From the NCBI RefSeq assembly GCF_000252995.1, contig NC_015761.1:2666001-2730000 (forward strand): a stretch of 64,000 nt of DNA, given 5' to 3'. This DNA is from Salmonella bongori NCTC 12419. GTDB lineage: Bacteria; Pseudomonadota; Gammaproteobacteria; Enterobacterales; Enterobacteriaceae. The notes beneath the pieces were generated by a model. It ran no database searches and was not told the DNA's origin. It saw only the letters and a list, made by a program, of their open reading frames with translations. The position numbers and the translations under genes were made by a program. Shown piece by piece: positions 33,781 to 42,694 of the stretch (the stretch's first letter is position 1; every line of letters begins with the position of its first letter).

Positions 33781-34748
33781 CCCGGGTACGTATTGAGAAA
33801 GGCGCCGGCGGCTGGGGCGGCCCGCTTGAACTGGATGTCACGCCAGGCAAAAAAATCGTCTATATCACCGCCGGGACGCGCCCGGCAATTGTCGACAAGC
33901 TGGCAAGTCTGACCGGCTGGCAGGCGGTGGACGGCTTTAAAGAAGGCGAACCTGCAGAATCAGAAATCGGCGCAGCCATTATCGACTGCGGCGGCACGCT
34001 GCGCTGCGGCATCTACCCAAAACGCCGGATTCCAACCGTGAATATTCACGCCACCGGAAAATCTGGCCCGCTGGCTCAATATATTGTTGAAGATATCTAC
34101 GTCTCTGGCGTGAAAGAAGAGAACATAACCGTGGCTGGCGAGGCCCCCGCTTCGCCACAGACAGAAAACTCTGTAGCGGGCCGCGATTATGATACCAGCA
34201 AAAAGATCACCGAGCAGAGCGACGGCCTACTGGCGAAAGTCGGCATGGGAATGGGTTCCGCTGTGGCGGTACTGTTTCAGTCCGGTCGCGACACCATTGA
34301 TACGGTGCTGAAAACCATTTTGCCGTTTATGGCGTTCGTTTCGGCGCTGATCGGCATCATTATGGCGTCGGGTCTTGGCGACTGGATCGCCCACGGCCTG
34401 GCACCATTAGCCAGCCATCCATTGGGGCTGGTCACACTGGCGTTAATCTGCTCTTTCCCATTGTTATCGCCCTTCCTCGGCCCTGGCGCGGTAATCGCTC
34501 AGGTGATTGGCGTTCTGATCGGCGTTCAAATTGGGCTGGGCAATATTCCCCCGCATCTGGCGCTTCCCGCCCTGTTCGCGATTAACGCGCAGGCGGCCTG
34601 TGACTTTATCCCGGTCGGCTTATCACTGGCGGAAGCGAAACAAGACACCGTTCGCGTCGGCGTACCTTCCGTGCTGGTCGGACGCTTCCTGACCGGTGCG
34701 CCCACTGTTCTTATCGCCTGGTTTGTTTCCGGCTTTATTTATCAATAA
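33777..34748 (+). CDS. srlE: Glucitol PTS EIIBC subunit SrlE
   Basis: A 323-residue protein: N-terminal IIB domain (MTRVRIEKGAGGWGG; phosphorylated Cys in the IIDCGGTLRCGIYPK region, about residues 70-86) and C-terminal IIC membrane domain with the FLGPGAVIAQVIG segment. The ATG at 33777 overlaps the srlA stop, and open frame before it lies inside srlA. It takes up glucitol as glucitol-6-phosphate together with SrlA and SrlB. Confidence 0.95.
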   Translation: MTRVRIEKGAGGWGGPLELDVTPGKKIVYITAGTRPAIVDKLASLTGWQAVDGFKEGEPAESEIGAAIIDCGGTLRCGIYPKRRIPTVNIHATGKSGPLAQYIVEDIYVSGVKEENITVAGEAPASPQTENSVAGRDYDTSKKITEQSDGLLAKVGMGMGSAVAVLFQSGRDTIDTVLKTILPFMAFVSALIGIIMASGLGDWIAHGLAPLASHPLGLVTLALICSFPLLSPFLGPGAVIAQVIGVLIGVQIGLGNIPPHLALPALFAINAQAACDFIPVGLSLAEAKQDTVRVGVPSVLVGRFLTGAPTVLIAWFVSGFIYQ

Positions 34749-34759
34749 GAGGTTCAGAG

Positions 34760-35122
34760 ATGAGCGTGATTTATCAGACCACCATCACCCGTATCGGCCA
34801 AAGCGCGACGGAGGCGCTCGGCGAACAAATGTTGATTACGTTTCGGGAAGGCGCGCCCGCGGATATCGAAGAATTTTGCTTCATCCATTGTCATGGCGAG
34901 CTGAACGGCACGCTGCAGCCTGGTGCGCGGTTTGAGCTGGGCCAGCATTGCTATTCGGTTACGGCGGTCGGCAGCGTAGCCGAGCAAAACCTGCGTGAAC
35001 TGGGACATATCACTCTGCGCTTCGACGGTCTGCACGAAGCGGAATTTCCCGGCACCGTACATGTTACGGGGCCAGTACCGGACAATATCGCGCCGGGCTG
35101 TATTTTAAAGTTTGTCGCTTAA
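34760..35122 (+). CDS. srlB: Glucitol PTS EIIA subunit SrlB
   Basis: A 120-residue cytosolic EIIA protein of the glucitol family. Phosphorylatable His is in EEFCFIHCHGELNG (about residues 35-48). It relays phosphate from HPr to SrlE. 11 bp after srlE with AGAGG upstream, 11 bp before srlD. Confidence 0.95.
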   Translation: MSVIYQTTITRIGQSATEALGEQMLITFREGAPADIEEFCFIHCHGELNGTLQPGARFELGQHCYSVTAVGSVAEQNLRELGHITLRFDGLHEAEFPGTVHVTGPVPDNIAPGCILKFVA

Positions 35123-35133
35123 GGAGAAAAAAC

Positions 35134-35913
35134 ATGAATCACGTTGCCGTTGTCATTGGTGGAGGACAGACCCTGGGGGCGTTCCTTTGCCGTGGGCTTG
35201 CAGAAGAAGGATACCGCGTGGCGGTCGTTGATATTCAAAGCGATAAAGCCGCGAATGTCGCCCAGGAAATTAACGCCGATTTTGGCGAAGGGATGGCGTA
35301 CGGCTTTGGCGCCGACGCGACCAGCGAGCAGAGCGTGCTGGCGCTCTCCCGCGGTGTCGATGAGATTTTCGGACGCGTCGATCTGCTGGTGTACAGCGCG
35401 GGTATCGCCAAAGCGGCGTTTATCAGCGACTTCCAGTTAGGCGATTTTGACCGTTCGCTACAGGTAAATCTGGTGGGCTATTTCCTCTGCGCCCGCGAAT
35501 TCTCGCGCCTGATGATCCGCGACGGTATTCAGGGGCGCATTATTCAGATCAACTCTAAATCCGGCAAAGTGGGCAGTAAACACAACTCCGGCTACAGCGC
35601 GGCCAAATTTGGCGGCGTGGGCTTAACCCAGTCGCTGGCGCTCGATCTGGCGGAATACGGCATTACCGTTCATTCGCTGATGCTCGGCAACCTGTTGAAA
35701 TCGCCGATGTTCCAGTCATTGCTGCCGCAATACGCCACTAAACTGGGCATTAAGCCCGACGAGGTGGAACAATATTACATTGATAAGGTGCCGCTCAGGC
35801 GCGGCTGCGATTATCAGGATGTACTGAACATGCTGCTGTTTTATGCCAGCCCGAAAGCCTCTTACTGCACCGGACAGTCGATCAACGTGACCGGCGGCCA
35901 GGTGATGTTCTAA
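35134..35913 (+). CDS. srlD: Sorbitol-6-phosphate 2-dehydrogenase SrlD
   Basis: A 259-residue short-chain dehydrogenase: NAD-binding GGGQTLGAFLC near residues 9-19, catalytic Ser in QINSKSGK and YxxxK in SGYSAAKFG. It oxidises glucitol-6-phosphate to fructose-6-phosphate. Ribosome site AAGGAG. A BIME lies between it and srlM. Confidence 0.95.
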   Translation: MNHVAVVIGGGQTLGAFLCRGLAEEGYRVAVVDIQSDKAANVAQEINADFGEGMAYGFGADATSEQSVLALSRGVDEIFGRVDLLVYSAGIAKAAFISDFQLGDFDRSLQVNLVGYFLCAREFSRLMIRDGIQGRIIQINSKSGKVGSKHNSGYSAAKFGGVGLTQSLALDLAEYGITVHSLMLGNLLKSPMFQSLLPQYATKLGIKPDEVEQYYIDKVPLRRGCDYQDVLNMLLFYASPKASYCTGQSINVTGGQVMF

Positions 35914-35922
35914 GAGATATGA

Positions 35923-35993
35923 TTGCCCGGTGGCGCTGCGCTTACCGGTCCTGCACGCAGCAGGCCGGATAAGACGCAGCCGCCATCCGGCAA
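35923..35993. repeat. BIME between srlD and srlM
   Basis: Two REP units: TTGCCCGGTGGCG...TTACCGG (35923-35950) and AGGCCGGATAAGACG...CATCCGGC (35961-35991). Splits the metabolic from the regulatory genes of the srl operon. Confidence 0.85.
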
Positions 35994-36010
35994 AATCAAA
36001 GGAGCACAGT

Positions 36011-36370
36011 ATGGTTACCACACTGATTACCGTCGCCGTTATCGCCTGGTGCGTGCAGCTGGCGCTGGGCGGCTGGCAAATATCCCGCTTTAACCGGGCA
36101 TTCGATAAGTTAAGCCAACAAGGGCGGGTTGGCATCGGGCGTTCTGGCGGTCGATTACAGCCCCGCGTGGTGGTCGCCGTGGCGCTGGACGAACAGCAGC
36201 GCGTAACAGACACGTTATTTATGAAAGGGCTCACGGTATTTGCCAGACCGGTTAAAATTGCAGCAATGCAGGGAAAACATTTGCATGAATTACAGCCTGA
36301 TGTGATCTTTCCCCATGATTCGCTCGCGCAGAATGCACTATCATTGGCGCTTAAACTGAAACATGGATAA
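36011..36370 (+). CDS. srlM: Glucitol operon activator SrlM (GutM)
   Basis: A 119-residue protein with an N-terminal hydrophobic helix (MVTTLITVAVIAWCVQLALGGW) and a basic middle. It is the positive regulator of the glucitol operon in E. coli; its mechanism is unclear and the helix suggests membrane association. ATG 36011 has AAGGAG; the open frame before it runs through the BIME and is not used. Confidence 0.92.
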   Translation: MVTTLITVAVIAWCVQLALGGWQISRFNRAFDKLSQQGRVGIGRSGGRLQPRVVVAVALDEQQRVTDTLFMKGLTVFARPVKIAAMQGKHLHELQPDVIFPHDSLAQNALSLALKLKHG

Positions 36371-36416
36371 TTTCGTTATGAATGCGAATAGCTTGCGAAA
36401 TTATCATTTTGCAACC

Positions 36417-36543
36417 TATACCCTAAATAATTCGAGTTGCAGGAAGGCGGCGACGCTGCGAATTCCCAGGAGCGTACATCAGTACGTGACCGGGGTGAGC
36501 GAGGAAAGCCAACGCACATGCAGCGTGAAGTATGACGGGTAAA
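36417..36543. repeat. ERIC element between srlM and srlR
   Basis: About 127 bp bounded by TATACCC and GGGTA, containing the ERIC core GTACATCAGTACGTGACCGG, GGGGTGAGCG and AGCCAACGCACATGCAGCG. This is an enterobacterial repetitive intergenic consensus (IRU) sequence, a non-autonomous element able to fold into a long hairpin. It ends about 25 bp before the srlR start. Confidence 0.93.
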
Positions 36544-36568
36544 TACATAAGTCAGGGTAATCACGCCT

Positions 36569-37342
36569 ATGAAACCTCGTCAGCGTCAGGCCGCGATTCT
36601 GGAGCACCTGCAAAAACAGGGAAAATGCTCAGTGGAAGAACTGGCCCGGTACTTTGACACCACGGGCACCACTATCCGCAAAGATTTGGTTGTTCTGGAA
36701 AATGCCGGAACCGTCATCCGCACCTATGGCGGCGTAGTATTGAATAAAGATGAGTCCGATCCGCCTATCGACCACAAAACGCTTATCAACACCCATAAAA
36801 AAGCGCAAATCGCCGAAGCTGCTGTGCACTATATCCACGATGGCGATTCCATCATCCTCGATGCGGGCAGTACCGTTTTGCAAATGGTGCCAATGCTCGC
36901 CCGCTTCAGCAATATCACCGTTATGACCAACAGCCTGCATATTGTTAACGCCTTGTCGGAGCTGGATAACGAGCAAACCATCCTGATGCCTGGCGGAACG
37001 TTTCGTAAAAAATCGGCGTCGTTTCACGGTCAGTTAGCGGAAAACGCCTTTGAGCAATTCAGCTTTGATAAACTTTTTATGGGTACCGATGGTATCGATC
37101 TGAATGCTGGCGTGACCACCTTTAATGAGGTGTATACCGTCAGTAAAGCAATGTGCAATGCCGCACGCGAGGTGATTCTGATGGCCGACTCCTCAAAATT
37201 TGGCCGTAAAAGCCCTAATGTCGTATGCAGCCTGGAAAGCGTCGACAAACTGATTACTGATGCGGGTATCGACCCCGCTTTTCGTCAGGCACTGGAAGCA
37301 AAAGGGATTACCGTTATCATAACCGGAGAAAGCAATGAGTGA
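36569..37342 (+). CDS. srlR: DeoR-family repressor SrlR (GutR)
   Basis: A 257-residue DeoR-type regulator: helix-turn-helix KCSVEELARYFDTTGTTIRKDL near residues 18-39, then a sugar-phosphate sensing domain (ILDAGSTVLQM near 91-101, GTDGIDLNAGVTTFNE). It represses srl until glucitol-6-phosphate or a related phosphate is present. The ERIC element sits just upstream. It overlaps srlQ by 8 bp. Confidence 0.95.
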   Translation: MKPRQRQAAILEHLQKQGKCSVEELARYFDTTGTTIRKDLVVLENAGTVIRTYGGVVLNKDESDPPIDHKTLINTHKKAQIAEAAVHYIHDGDSIILDAGSTVLQMVPMLARFSNITVMTNSLHIVNALSELDNEQTILMPGGTFRKKSASFHGQLAENAFEQFSFDKLFMGTDGIDLNAGVTTFNEVYTVSKAMCNAAREVILMADSSKFGRKSPNVVCSLESVDKLITDAGIDPAFRQALEAKGITVIITGESNE

Positions 37343-38300
37343 AGCACTACTGAATGCGGGCCGCCAGACCTTAATGCTGGAGCTACAGGAAGCCAGCCGC
37401 CTGCCAGAGCGTCTGGGCGATGATTTTGTCCGCGCCGCGAATATCATTATTCAGTGCAAAGGCAAAGTGATCGTTTCCGGCATTGGCAAATCAGGGCATA
37501 TCGGTAAAAAAATCGCCGCGACGCTTGCCAGTACTGGCACTCCCGCTTTTTTTGTTCATCCGGCGGAAGCGCTGCATGGCGATCTGGGGATGATTGAAAG
37601 CCGCGACGTCATGCTGTTTATCTCGTATTCCGGCGGCGCAAAAGAGCTCGACCTCATCATCCCGCGTCTGGAAGATAAATCCGTCGCGCTGCTGGCGATG
37701 ACCGGTAAACCTCACTCTCCGCTGGGGCGAGCGGCAAAAGCCGTTCTGGATATTTCCGTCGAACGTGAAGCCTGCCCGATGCATCTGGCGCCAACGTCCA
37801 GCACCGTAAATACCTTGATGATGGGCGATGCGCTGGCGATGGCGGTCATGCAGGCACGCGGCTTCAACGAGGAAGATTTTGCCCGCTCCCATCCGGCGGG
37901 CGCTCTTGGTGCTCGCCTGTTAAATAACGTACATCATTTAATGCGCCAGGGCGATGCGGTACCGCAGGTCATGCTGAATGCCAGCGTGATGGACGCCATG
38001 TTAGAACTCAGCCGCACCGGACTGGGGCTGGTTGCCGTTTGCGATGAGCAACGTCAGGTGAAGGGCGTGTTTACCGACGGCGACCTGCGCCGCTGGCTGG
38101 TGGGCGGCGGCGCGCTCACGACGCCAGTAAGCGAAGCCATGACGCCCAATGGTATTACGCTCCAGGCGCAAAGTCGCGCTATTGACGCTAAAGAGATCCT
38201 GATGAAACGTAAAATTACCGCCGCGCCGGTGGTCGATGAAAACGGTAAACTCACCGGCGCCATTAACCTGCAGGATTTTTATCAGGCAGGCATTCTCTAA
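37335..38300 (+). CDS. srlQ: D-arabinose 5-phosphate isomerase SrlQ (GutQ)
   Basis: A 321-residue enzyme with an SIS domain (VSGIGKSGHIGKKIAATLASTGTP near 44-67) and two C-terminal CBS domains (about 205-320). It makes arabinose-5-phosphate, a KDO precursor, paralogous to KdsD; its place in the glucitol operon suggests a signalling role. Its TAA stop overlaps the stop of the opposing norR gene. Confidence 0.95.
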   Translation: MSEALLNAGRQTLMLELQEASRLPERLGDDFVRAANIIIQCKGKVIVSGIGKSGHIGKKIAATLASTGTPAFFVHPAEALHGDLGMIESRDVMLFISYSGGAKELDLIIPRLEDKSVALLAMTGKPHSPLGRAAKAVLDISVEREACPMHLAPTSSTVNTLMMGDALAMAVMQARGFNEEDFARSHPAGALGARLLNNVHHLMRQGDAVPQVMLNASVMDAMLELSRTGLGLVAVCDEQRQVKGVFTDGDLRRWLVGGGALTTPVSEAMTPNGITLQAQSRAIDAKEILMKRKITAAPVVDENGKLTGAINLQDFYQAGIL

Positions 38301-39817
38301 TCCTTCAGTCCCAGACGCTTCGCCAGCCGATGCAGGTTGGCGACGTCGGTCTCCAGCATCCGCGCGCTGGCCGCCCAGTTATGATTATTTTGCGCCAGCG
38401 CTCGACGAATCATCTCCCGCTGGAAGGTTTCGGTCGCGTCACGCAGGTTATGGCTGACTGGCATTTCCGGCACAGGTTCCGCCGTCTGACCGACTAACGC
38501 CGCTTCCTGCAAAGCAAAATGCTGCGCTTCCAGAACCACTTCATCCCCCGCCCGGGTAGCCCGCGCCAGCACTACCGCCCGATGAATGGCATGTTCCAGC
38601 TCACGCACGTTACCCGGCCAGCCATAGCTGAGCAAATGGCGATGCGCCCCCGGGCTTAACACGACGCGGGCAAGGCCCAGCCGTAGCCGACACTGTTCAC
38701 AAAAATAGCCCGCCAGTAACACCACATCGTCACCGCGTTCGCGTAGCGGTGGTACAAAAAGGGGGAAGACGCTCAGGCGATGGAAGAGATCGGCACGGAA
38801 GCGTCCAGCGATGACCTCTTCACGCAGATCGCGGTTGGTTGCCGCCAGTACCCGCACATCAACACGTAAGCTGCGATCGTCGCCCACTCGCTGAATATCA
38901 CCGTACTGCAACACGCGCAATAACTTGGCCTGTAGCGCCAGCGACAGTTCCCCGATTTCATCGAGAAACAGCGTACCGTTGTCGGCCATCTCGAATTTAC
39001 CGCTGCGATTGCTGATAGCCCCGGTAAATGCCCCCTTAACATGACCAAACAGTTCACTTTCCGCGACGCTTTCCGGCAGCGCGGCACAGTTAAGGTAGAC
39101 CAGTGGGTTAACCGCACGCGGAGAACCTTCATGGATAGCCTTTGCCACCAGCTCTTTACCAGTGCCGGTTTCTCCACTGATCAGTACGTTAAGATCGGAG
39201 CCCGCCACTATCTCGATCTCTTTTTTCAACTGTATCATGTTGGGTGACAGACCAATCATCTGCGTCTCTTTGACTTGCTCAAACGCAGGCGGGGTGCCGG
39301 GCAACATATTCTGACTTTCCAGCTGTTCAATCAGCAGCGCATTACTTAGCGCGCCGGCCGCCAGCGCGGCAATAAGCCGCAGTTCTTCATCGCTGAAAAT
39401 GTCAAATTGATTTGGCTCCATGGCATCCAGCGTCAGCGCACCAATCAGATTCTGTCCGGCGAACAGGGGCAGTCCAACGCAGGCGTGGACTTTCAGGCTT
39501 TCCTGGCCAGGGATTAAACCGTCATAGGGATCGGCAAGCGAGCTGTCAGCGGGGAAACGCACCACGTCACCGGCGCGGGCAATAGCCTCCAGACGTGGAT
39601 GCCCTTCCAGCGTAAAGCGCCTGCCGAGTACATCCTGCGCCAGGCCATCAATGGCCAAAGGAATAAACTGGCGTGATTCATAGCGTAATAGCGCCGAAGC
39701 GTCGCACTCCAGCACCTGGCGCAGCGTTGAGATCAGTCGCTGGAAACGATCCTGATGACCAATTCCGCGTTGTAATTCAATGGCGATACTCGCCAATACT
39801 TCAACAGAGAAGCTCAT
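38297..39817 (-). CDS. norR: Nitric oxide-sensing sigma-54 activator NorR
   Basis: A 506-residue enhancer-binding protein: N-terminal GAF domain with the non-haem iron that binds NO (about residues 1-165), AAA+ domain with GETGTGKE, GAFTGA and a Walker B LFLDEIGEL, and a C-terminal Fis-type helix-turn-helix (WAASARMLETDVANLHRLAKRL). Start MSFSVEVLASIA at 39817. It activates norVW from three boxes in the divergent promoter region. The stop overlaps srlQ. Confidence 0.96.
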   Translation of the reverse strand: MSFSVEVLASIAIELQRGIGHQDRFQRLISTLRQVLECDASALLRYESRQFIPLAIDGLAQDVLGRRFTLEGHPRLEAIARAGDVVRFPADSSLADPYDGLIPGQESLKVHACVGLPLFAGQNLIGALTLDAMEPNQFDIFSDEELRLIAALAAGALSNALLIEQLESQNMLPGTPPAFEQVKETQMIGLSPNMIQLKKEIEIVAGSDLNVLISGETGTGKELVAKAIHEGSPRAVNPLVYLNCAALPESVAESELFGHVKGAFTGAISNRSGKFEMADNGTLFLDEIGELSLALQAKLLRVLQYGDIQRVGDDRSLRVDVRVLAATNRDLREEVIAGRFRADLFHRLSVFPLFVPPLRERGDDVVLLAGYFCEQCRLRLGLARVVLSPGAHRHLLSYGWPGNVRELEHAIHRAVVLARATRAGDEVVLEAQHFALQEAALVGQTAEPVPEMPVSHNLRDATETFQREMIRRALAQNNHNWAASARMLETDVANLHRLAKRLGLKD

Positions 39818-39829
39818 CCCCACCTCGCA

Positions 39830-39885
39830 GTCATTTTGACAATACATATTGTCATATTGACAATAAAAATAACAGTCATTTTGAC
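39830..39885. promoter_or_regulatory. Three NorR boxes
   Basis: GTCATTTTGAC (39830-39840), GTCATATTGAC (39851-39861) and GTCATTTTGAC (39875-39885) match GTCA-N3-TGAC. Three enhancer sites upstream of norV are required for NorR hexamer assembly in E. coli. The first sits only 12 bp before the norR start codon, consistent with autoregulation. Confidence 0.93.
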
Positions 39886-39939
39886 TATTAAAATAATCAG
39901 AAAAGAAAATAAATCTTTATATATCAATAAAATAAAAAG

Positions 39940-39956
39940 TTGGCACACAATCTGCA
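39940..39956 (+). promoter_or_regulatory. Sigma-54 promoter of norVW
   Basis: TTGGCACACAATCTGCA: GG at -24 and GC at -12 with correct spacing, 49 bp before the norV ATG and downstream of the NorR boxes. Confidence 0.92.
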
Positions 39957-40004
39957 ATTAGCAATACATCTTTCTTAGAACACGCTAAATACATTGAGGT
40001 TGCT

Positions 40005-41453
40005 ATGTCTATTCTGGTTAAAAATAACATTCATTGGGTTGGCCAACGTGACTGGGAAGTACGTGATTTTCACGGTACTGAATACAAAACCCTGCGCGGC
40101 AGCAGCTATAACAGCTACCTTATCCGTGAAGAAAAAAACGTCCTGATCGATACCGTCGACCATAAATTTAGCCGTGAATTCGTGCAAAACCTGCGCAGTG
40201 AAATCGACCTCGCGGATATCGACTACATCATCATTAACCATGCTGAAGAAGACCATGCGGGCGCGCTGACCGAACTGATGGCGCAGCTCCCGGACACGCC
40301 TATCTACTGTACCGCCAACGCCATTGATTCTATCAACGGCCATCACCATCACCCGGAATGGAATTTTAAGGTGGTGAAAACCGGCGATACGCTGGATATC
40401 GGCAACGGCAAGCAGTTGATCTTCGTGGAAACGCCGATGCTGCACTGGCCGGACAGCATGATGACCTATATGACCGGCGACGCGGTGTTATTCAGCAACG
40501 ACGCCTTTGGCCAGCACTACTGCGACGAGCGTCTGTTCAATGATGAAGTGGACCAAACCGAACTGTTTGAACAATGCCAGCGCTACTACGCCAATATCCT
40601 GACGCCGTTCAGCCGTCTGGTTACGCCCAAAATTACCGAAATCCTTGGTTTCAATCTGCCGGTAGACATGATCGCCACCTCTCACGGCGTGGTCTGGCGC
40701 GAAAATCCGACGCAAATCGTTGAACTGTATCTGAAATGGGCGGCTGATTATCAGGAAGATCGCATCACTATCTTCTACGATACCATGTCCAACAATACCC
40801 GCATGATGGCGGATGCGATTGCGCAGGGCATCAACGAAGCCGATCCTAACGTGGCGGTAAAAATCTTTAACGTCGCCCGCAGCGACAAAAATGAAATTCT
40901 GACCAATGTTTTCCGCTCAAAAGGCGTGCTGGTCGGCACCTCTACGATGAATAACGTGATGATGCCAAAAATCGCCGGTCTGGTGGAAGAGATGACCGGC
41001 CTGCGTTTTCGCAATAAACGCGCCAGCGCCTTTGGTTCTCACGGCTGGAGCGGCGGTGCGGTCGATCGTCTGTCAACCCGCCTGCAGGACGCTGGTTTTG
41101 AAATGTCACTGAGCCTGAAGGCGAAATGGCGTCCGGATAGGGATGCGCTGGCGCTGTGTCGCCAGCATGGTCGTGAAATCGCACGTCAGTGGGCGCTTGC
41201 TCCGCTGCCGGAAAATAACGTAAAAGCGGCAGCTAAAGAAGAGGAATGCGCCTGTGCCACAGCCGCAGCCGCCGACCTCGGCCCTTGTATGCAATGCAGC
41301 GTTTGCCAGTGGATTTACGATCCGACCAAAGGCGAGCCGCTGCAGGATGTCGCGCCGGGTACCCCGTGGAGCGACGTGCCGGATAACTTCCTGTGCCCGG
41401 AATGTTCGCTGGGTAAAGATGTCTTCGACGTACTGGCAACGGAGGCAAAATGA
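40005..41453 (+). CDS. norV: Flavorubredoxin NorV
   Basis: A 482-residue NO reductase: metallo-beta-lactamase-like di-iron domain (HAEEDHAG ligands near residues 79-86), flavodoxin domain (about 255-395, FYDTMSNNTRMMA) and a C-terminal rubredoxin domain (CMQCSVCQWIYDP ... CPECSLG; CxxC pairs). It reduces NO to N2O under anaerobic conditions. The linker has an extra Cys pair (EECACATAAAA). It overlaps norW by 4 bp. Confidence 0.97.
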   Translation: MSILVKNNIHWVGQRDWEVRDFHGTEYKTLRGSSYNSYLIREEKNVLIDTVDHKFSREFVQNLRSEIDLADIDYIIINHAEEDHAGALTELMAQLPDTPIYCTANAIDSINGHHHHPEWNFKVVKTGDTLDIGNGKQLIFVETPMLHWPDSMMTYMTGDAVLFSNDAFGQHYCDERLFNDEVDQTELFEQCQRYYANILTPFSRLVTPKITEILGFNLPVDMIATSHGVVWRENPTQIVELYLKWAADYQEDRITIFYDTMSNNTRMMADAIAQGINEADPNVAVKIFNVARSDKNEILTNVFRSKGVLVGTSTMNNVMMPKIAGLVEEMTGLRFRNKRASAFGSHGWSGGAVDRLSTRLQDAGFEMSLSLKAKWRPDRDALALCRQHGREIARQWALAPLPENNVKAAAKEEECACATAAAADLGPCMQCSVCQWIYDPTKGEPLQDVAPGTPWSDVPDNFLCPECSLGKDVFDVLATEAK

Positions 41454-42583
41454 ACCGTGGAATTGTCATTATTGGTTCGGGCTTTGCAGCCCGCCAGTTA
41501 GTCAAAAATATTCGTAAACAGAATACGGCGGTACCGCTGACTCTGATCGCCGCTGACAGTATGGATGAGTACAACAAGCCCGACCTGAGCCACGTTATCA
41601 GCCAGTCACAGCGTGCAGACGATCTCACCCGCCAGACGGCGGGGGAGTTTGCTGAGCAGTTCAATCTGCGTCTGTTCCCCTATAGCTGGGTGACCGACAT
41701 TGATGCCGATGCCCATGTCGTCAAAAGCCAGGATAAGCAGTGGCAGTACGATAAGCTGGTGCTGGCGACCGGGGCTTCAGCCTTTGTGCCACCGGTAGCA
41801 GGACGTGAGTTAATGCTCACTTTGAATAGCCAGCAGGAGTATCGGGCCTGTGAAAGCCAACTACGCGACGCGCAACGGGTGCTGATTGTCGGTGGCGGGT
41901 TGATTGGTAGTGAGCTGGCGATGGATTTCTGCCGCGCCGGTAAGGCGGTAACGCTCATCGATAACGCCGCCAGCATTCTCGCTTCGCTGATGCCGCCGGA
42001 AGTGAGCAGTCGCTTACAGCATCGCCTGACCGATATGGGCGTGCATCTGCTGCTGAAGTCACAGTTACAGGGGCTGGAGCAGACCAAATCCGGCATTCTC
42101 GCTACCCTGGATCGCCAACGCAGTGTTGAAGTCGATGCGGTGATTGCCGCAACCGGTCTGCGCTCAGAAACCGCGCTGGCGCGTCGCGCCGGGTTGACCG
42201 TGAACCGGGGCATCTGCGTGGACAGCTGCCTGCAAACCAGCCATCCGGATATTTACGCGATTGGCGACTGTGCCGAAATTAACGGTCAGGTGCTGCCATT
42301 CCTGCAACCGATTCAACTAAGCGCCATGTATCTGGCAAAAAACTTACTCGGCGGCAATGCGCCGTTAAAACTGCCCGCTATGCTGGTAAAAGTAAAAACG
42401 CCCGCGCTGCCGTTACATCTGGCTGGCGAAACCCAACGCCGCGATCTGAGCTGGAGTATTACGACCGAAGCGCAGGGGATGGTTGCCAGAGGTATGAATG
42501 AGGCAGGCCAGCTGTGCGCCTTCGTGGTCAGTGAAGATCGGATGAAAGAGGCGTTTGCCCTGTTGAAAACACTGCCCGTATAA
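41450..42583 (+). CDS. norW: NADH:flavorubredoxin reductase NorW
   Basis: A 377-residue FAD-dependent oxidoreductase. FAD-binding GSGFAARQLV near residues 8-17, NAD-binding GGGLIGSELAMDF near 147-159, and C-terminal FAD motif IYAIGDCAE near 268-276. It passes electrons from NADH to the NorV rubredoxin. Start coupled to norV stop. Terminator downstream. Confidence 0.96.
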   Translation: MNRGIVIIGSGFAARQLVKNIRKQNTAVPLTLIAADSMDEYNKPDLSHVISQSQRADDLTRQTAGEFAEQFNLRLFPYSWVTDIDADAHVVKSQDKQWQYDKLVLATGASAFVPPVAGRELMLTLNSQQEYRACESQLRDAQRVLIVGGGLIGSELAMDFCRAGKAVTLIDNAASILASLMPPEVSSRLQHRLTDMGVHLLLKSQLQGLEQTKSGILATLDRQRSVEVDAVIAATGLRSETALARRAGLTVNRGICVDSCLQTSHPDIYAIGDCAEINGQVLPFLQPIQLSAMYLAKNLLGGNAPLKLPAMLVKVKTPALPLHLAGETQRRDLSWSITTEAQGMVARGMNEAGQLCAFVVSEDRMKEAFALLKTLPV

Positions 42584-42662
42584 AACGCCCTGTGTGCCAG
42601 TGTCTTATTAACCTCACGCACACGGAAGTGCGTTGCTGCTTGTCGGTATGCCCCGACTTTTG

Positions 42663-42688
42663 GCCCCGACAGTCCCGGGGCTTTTTTT
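42663..42688 (+). terminator. norVW terminator
   Basis: GCCCCG and CGGGGC stem with a 7-base loop followed by T7; just before the opposing hypF stop. Confidence 0.92.
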
Positions 42689-42694
42689 ATTTTA

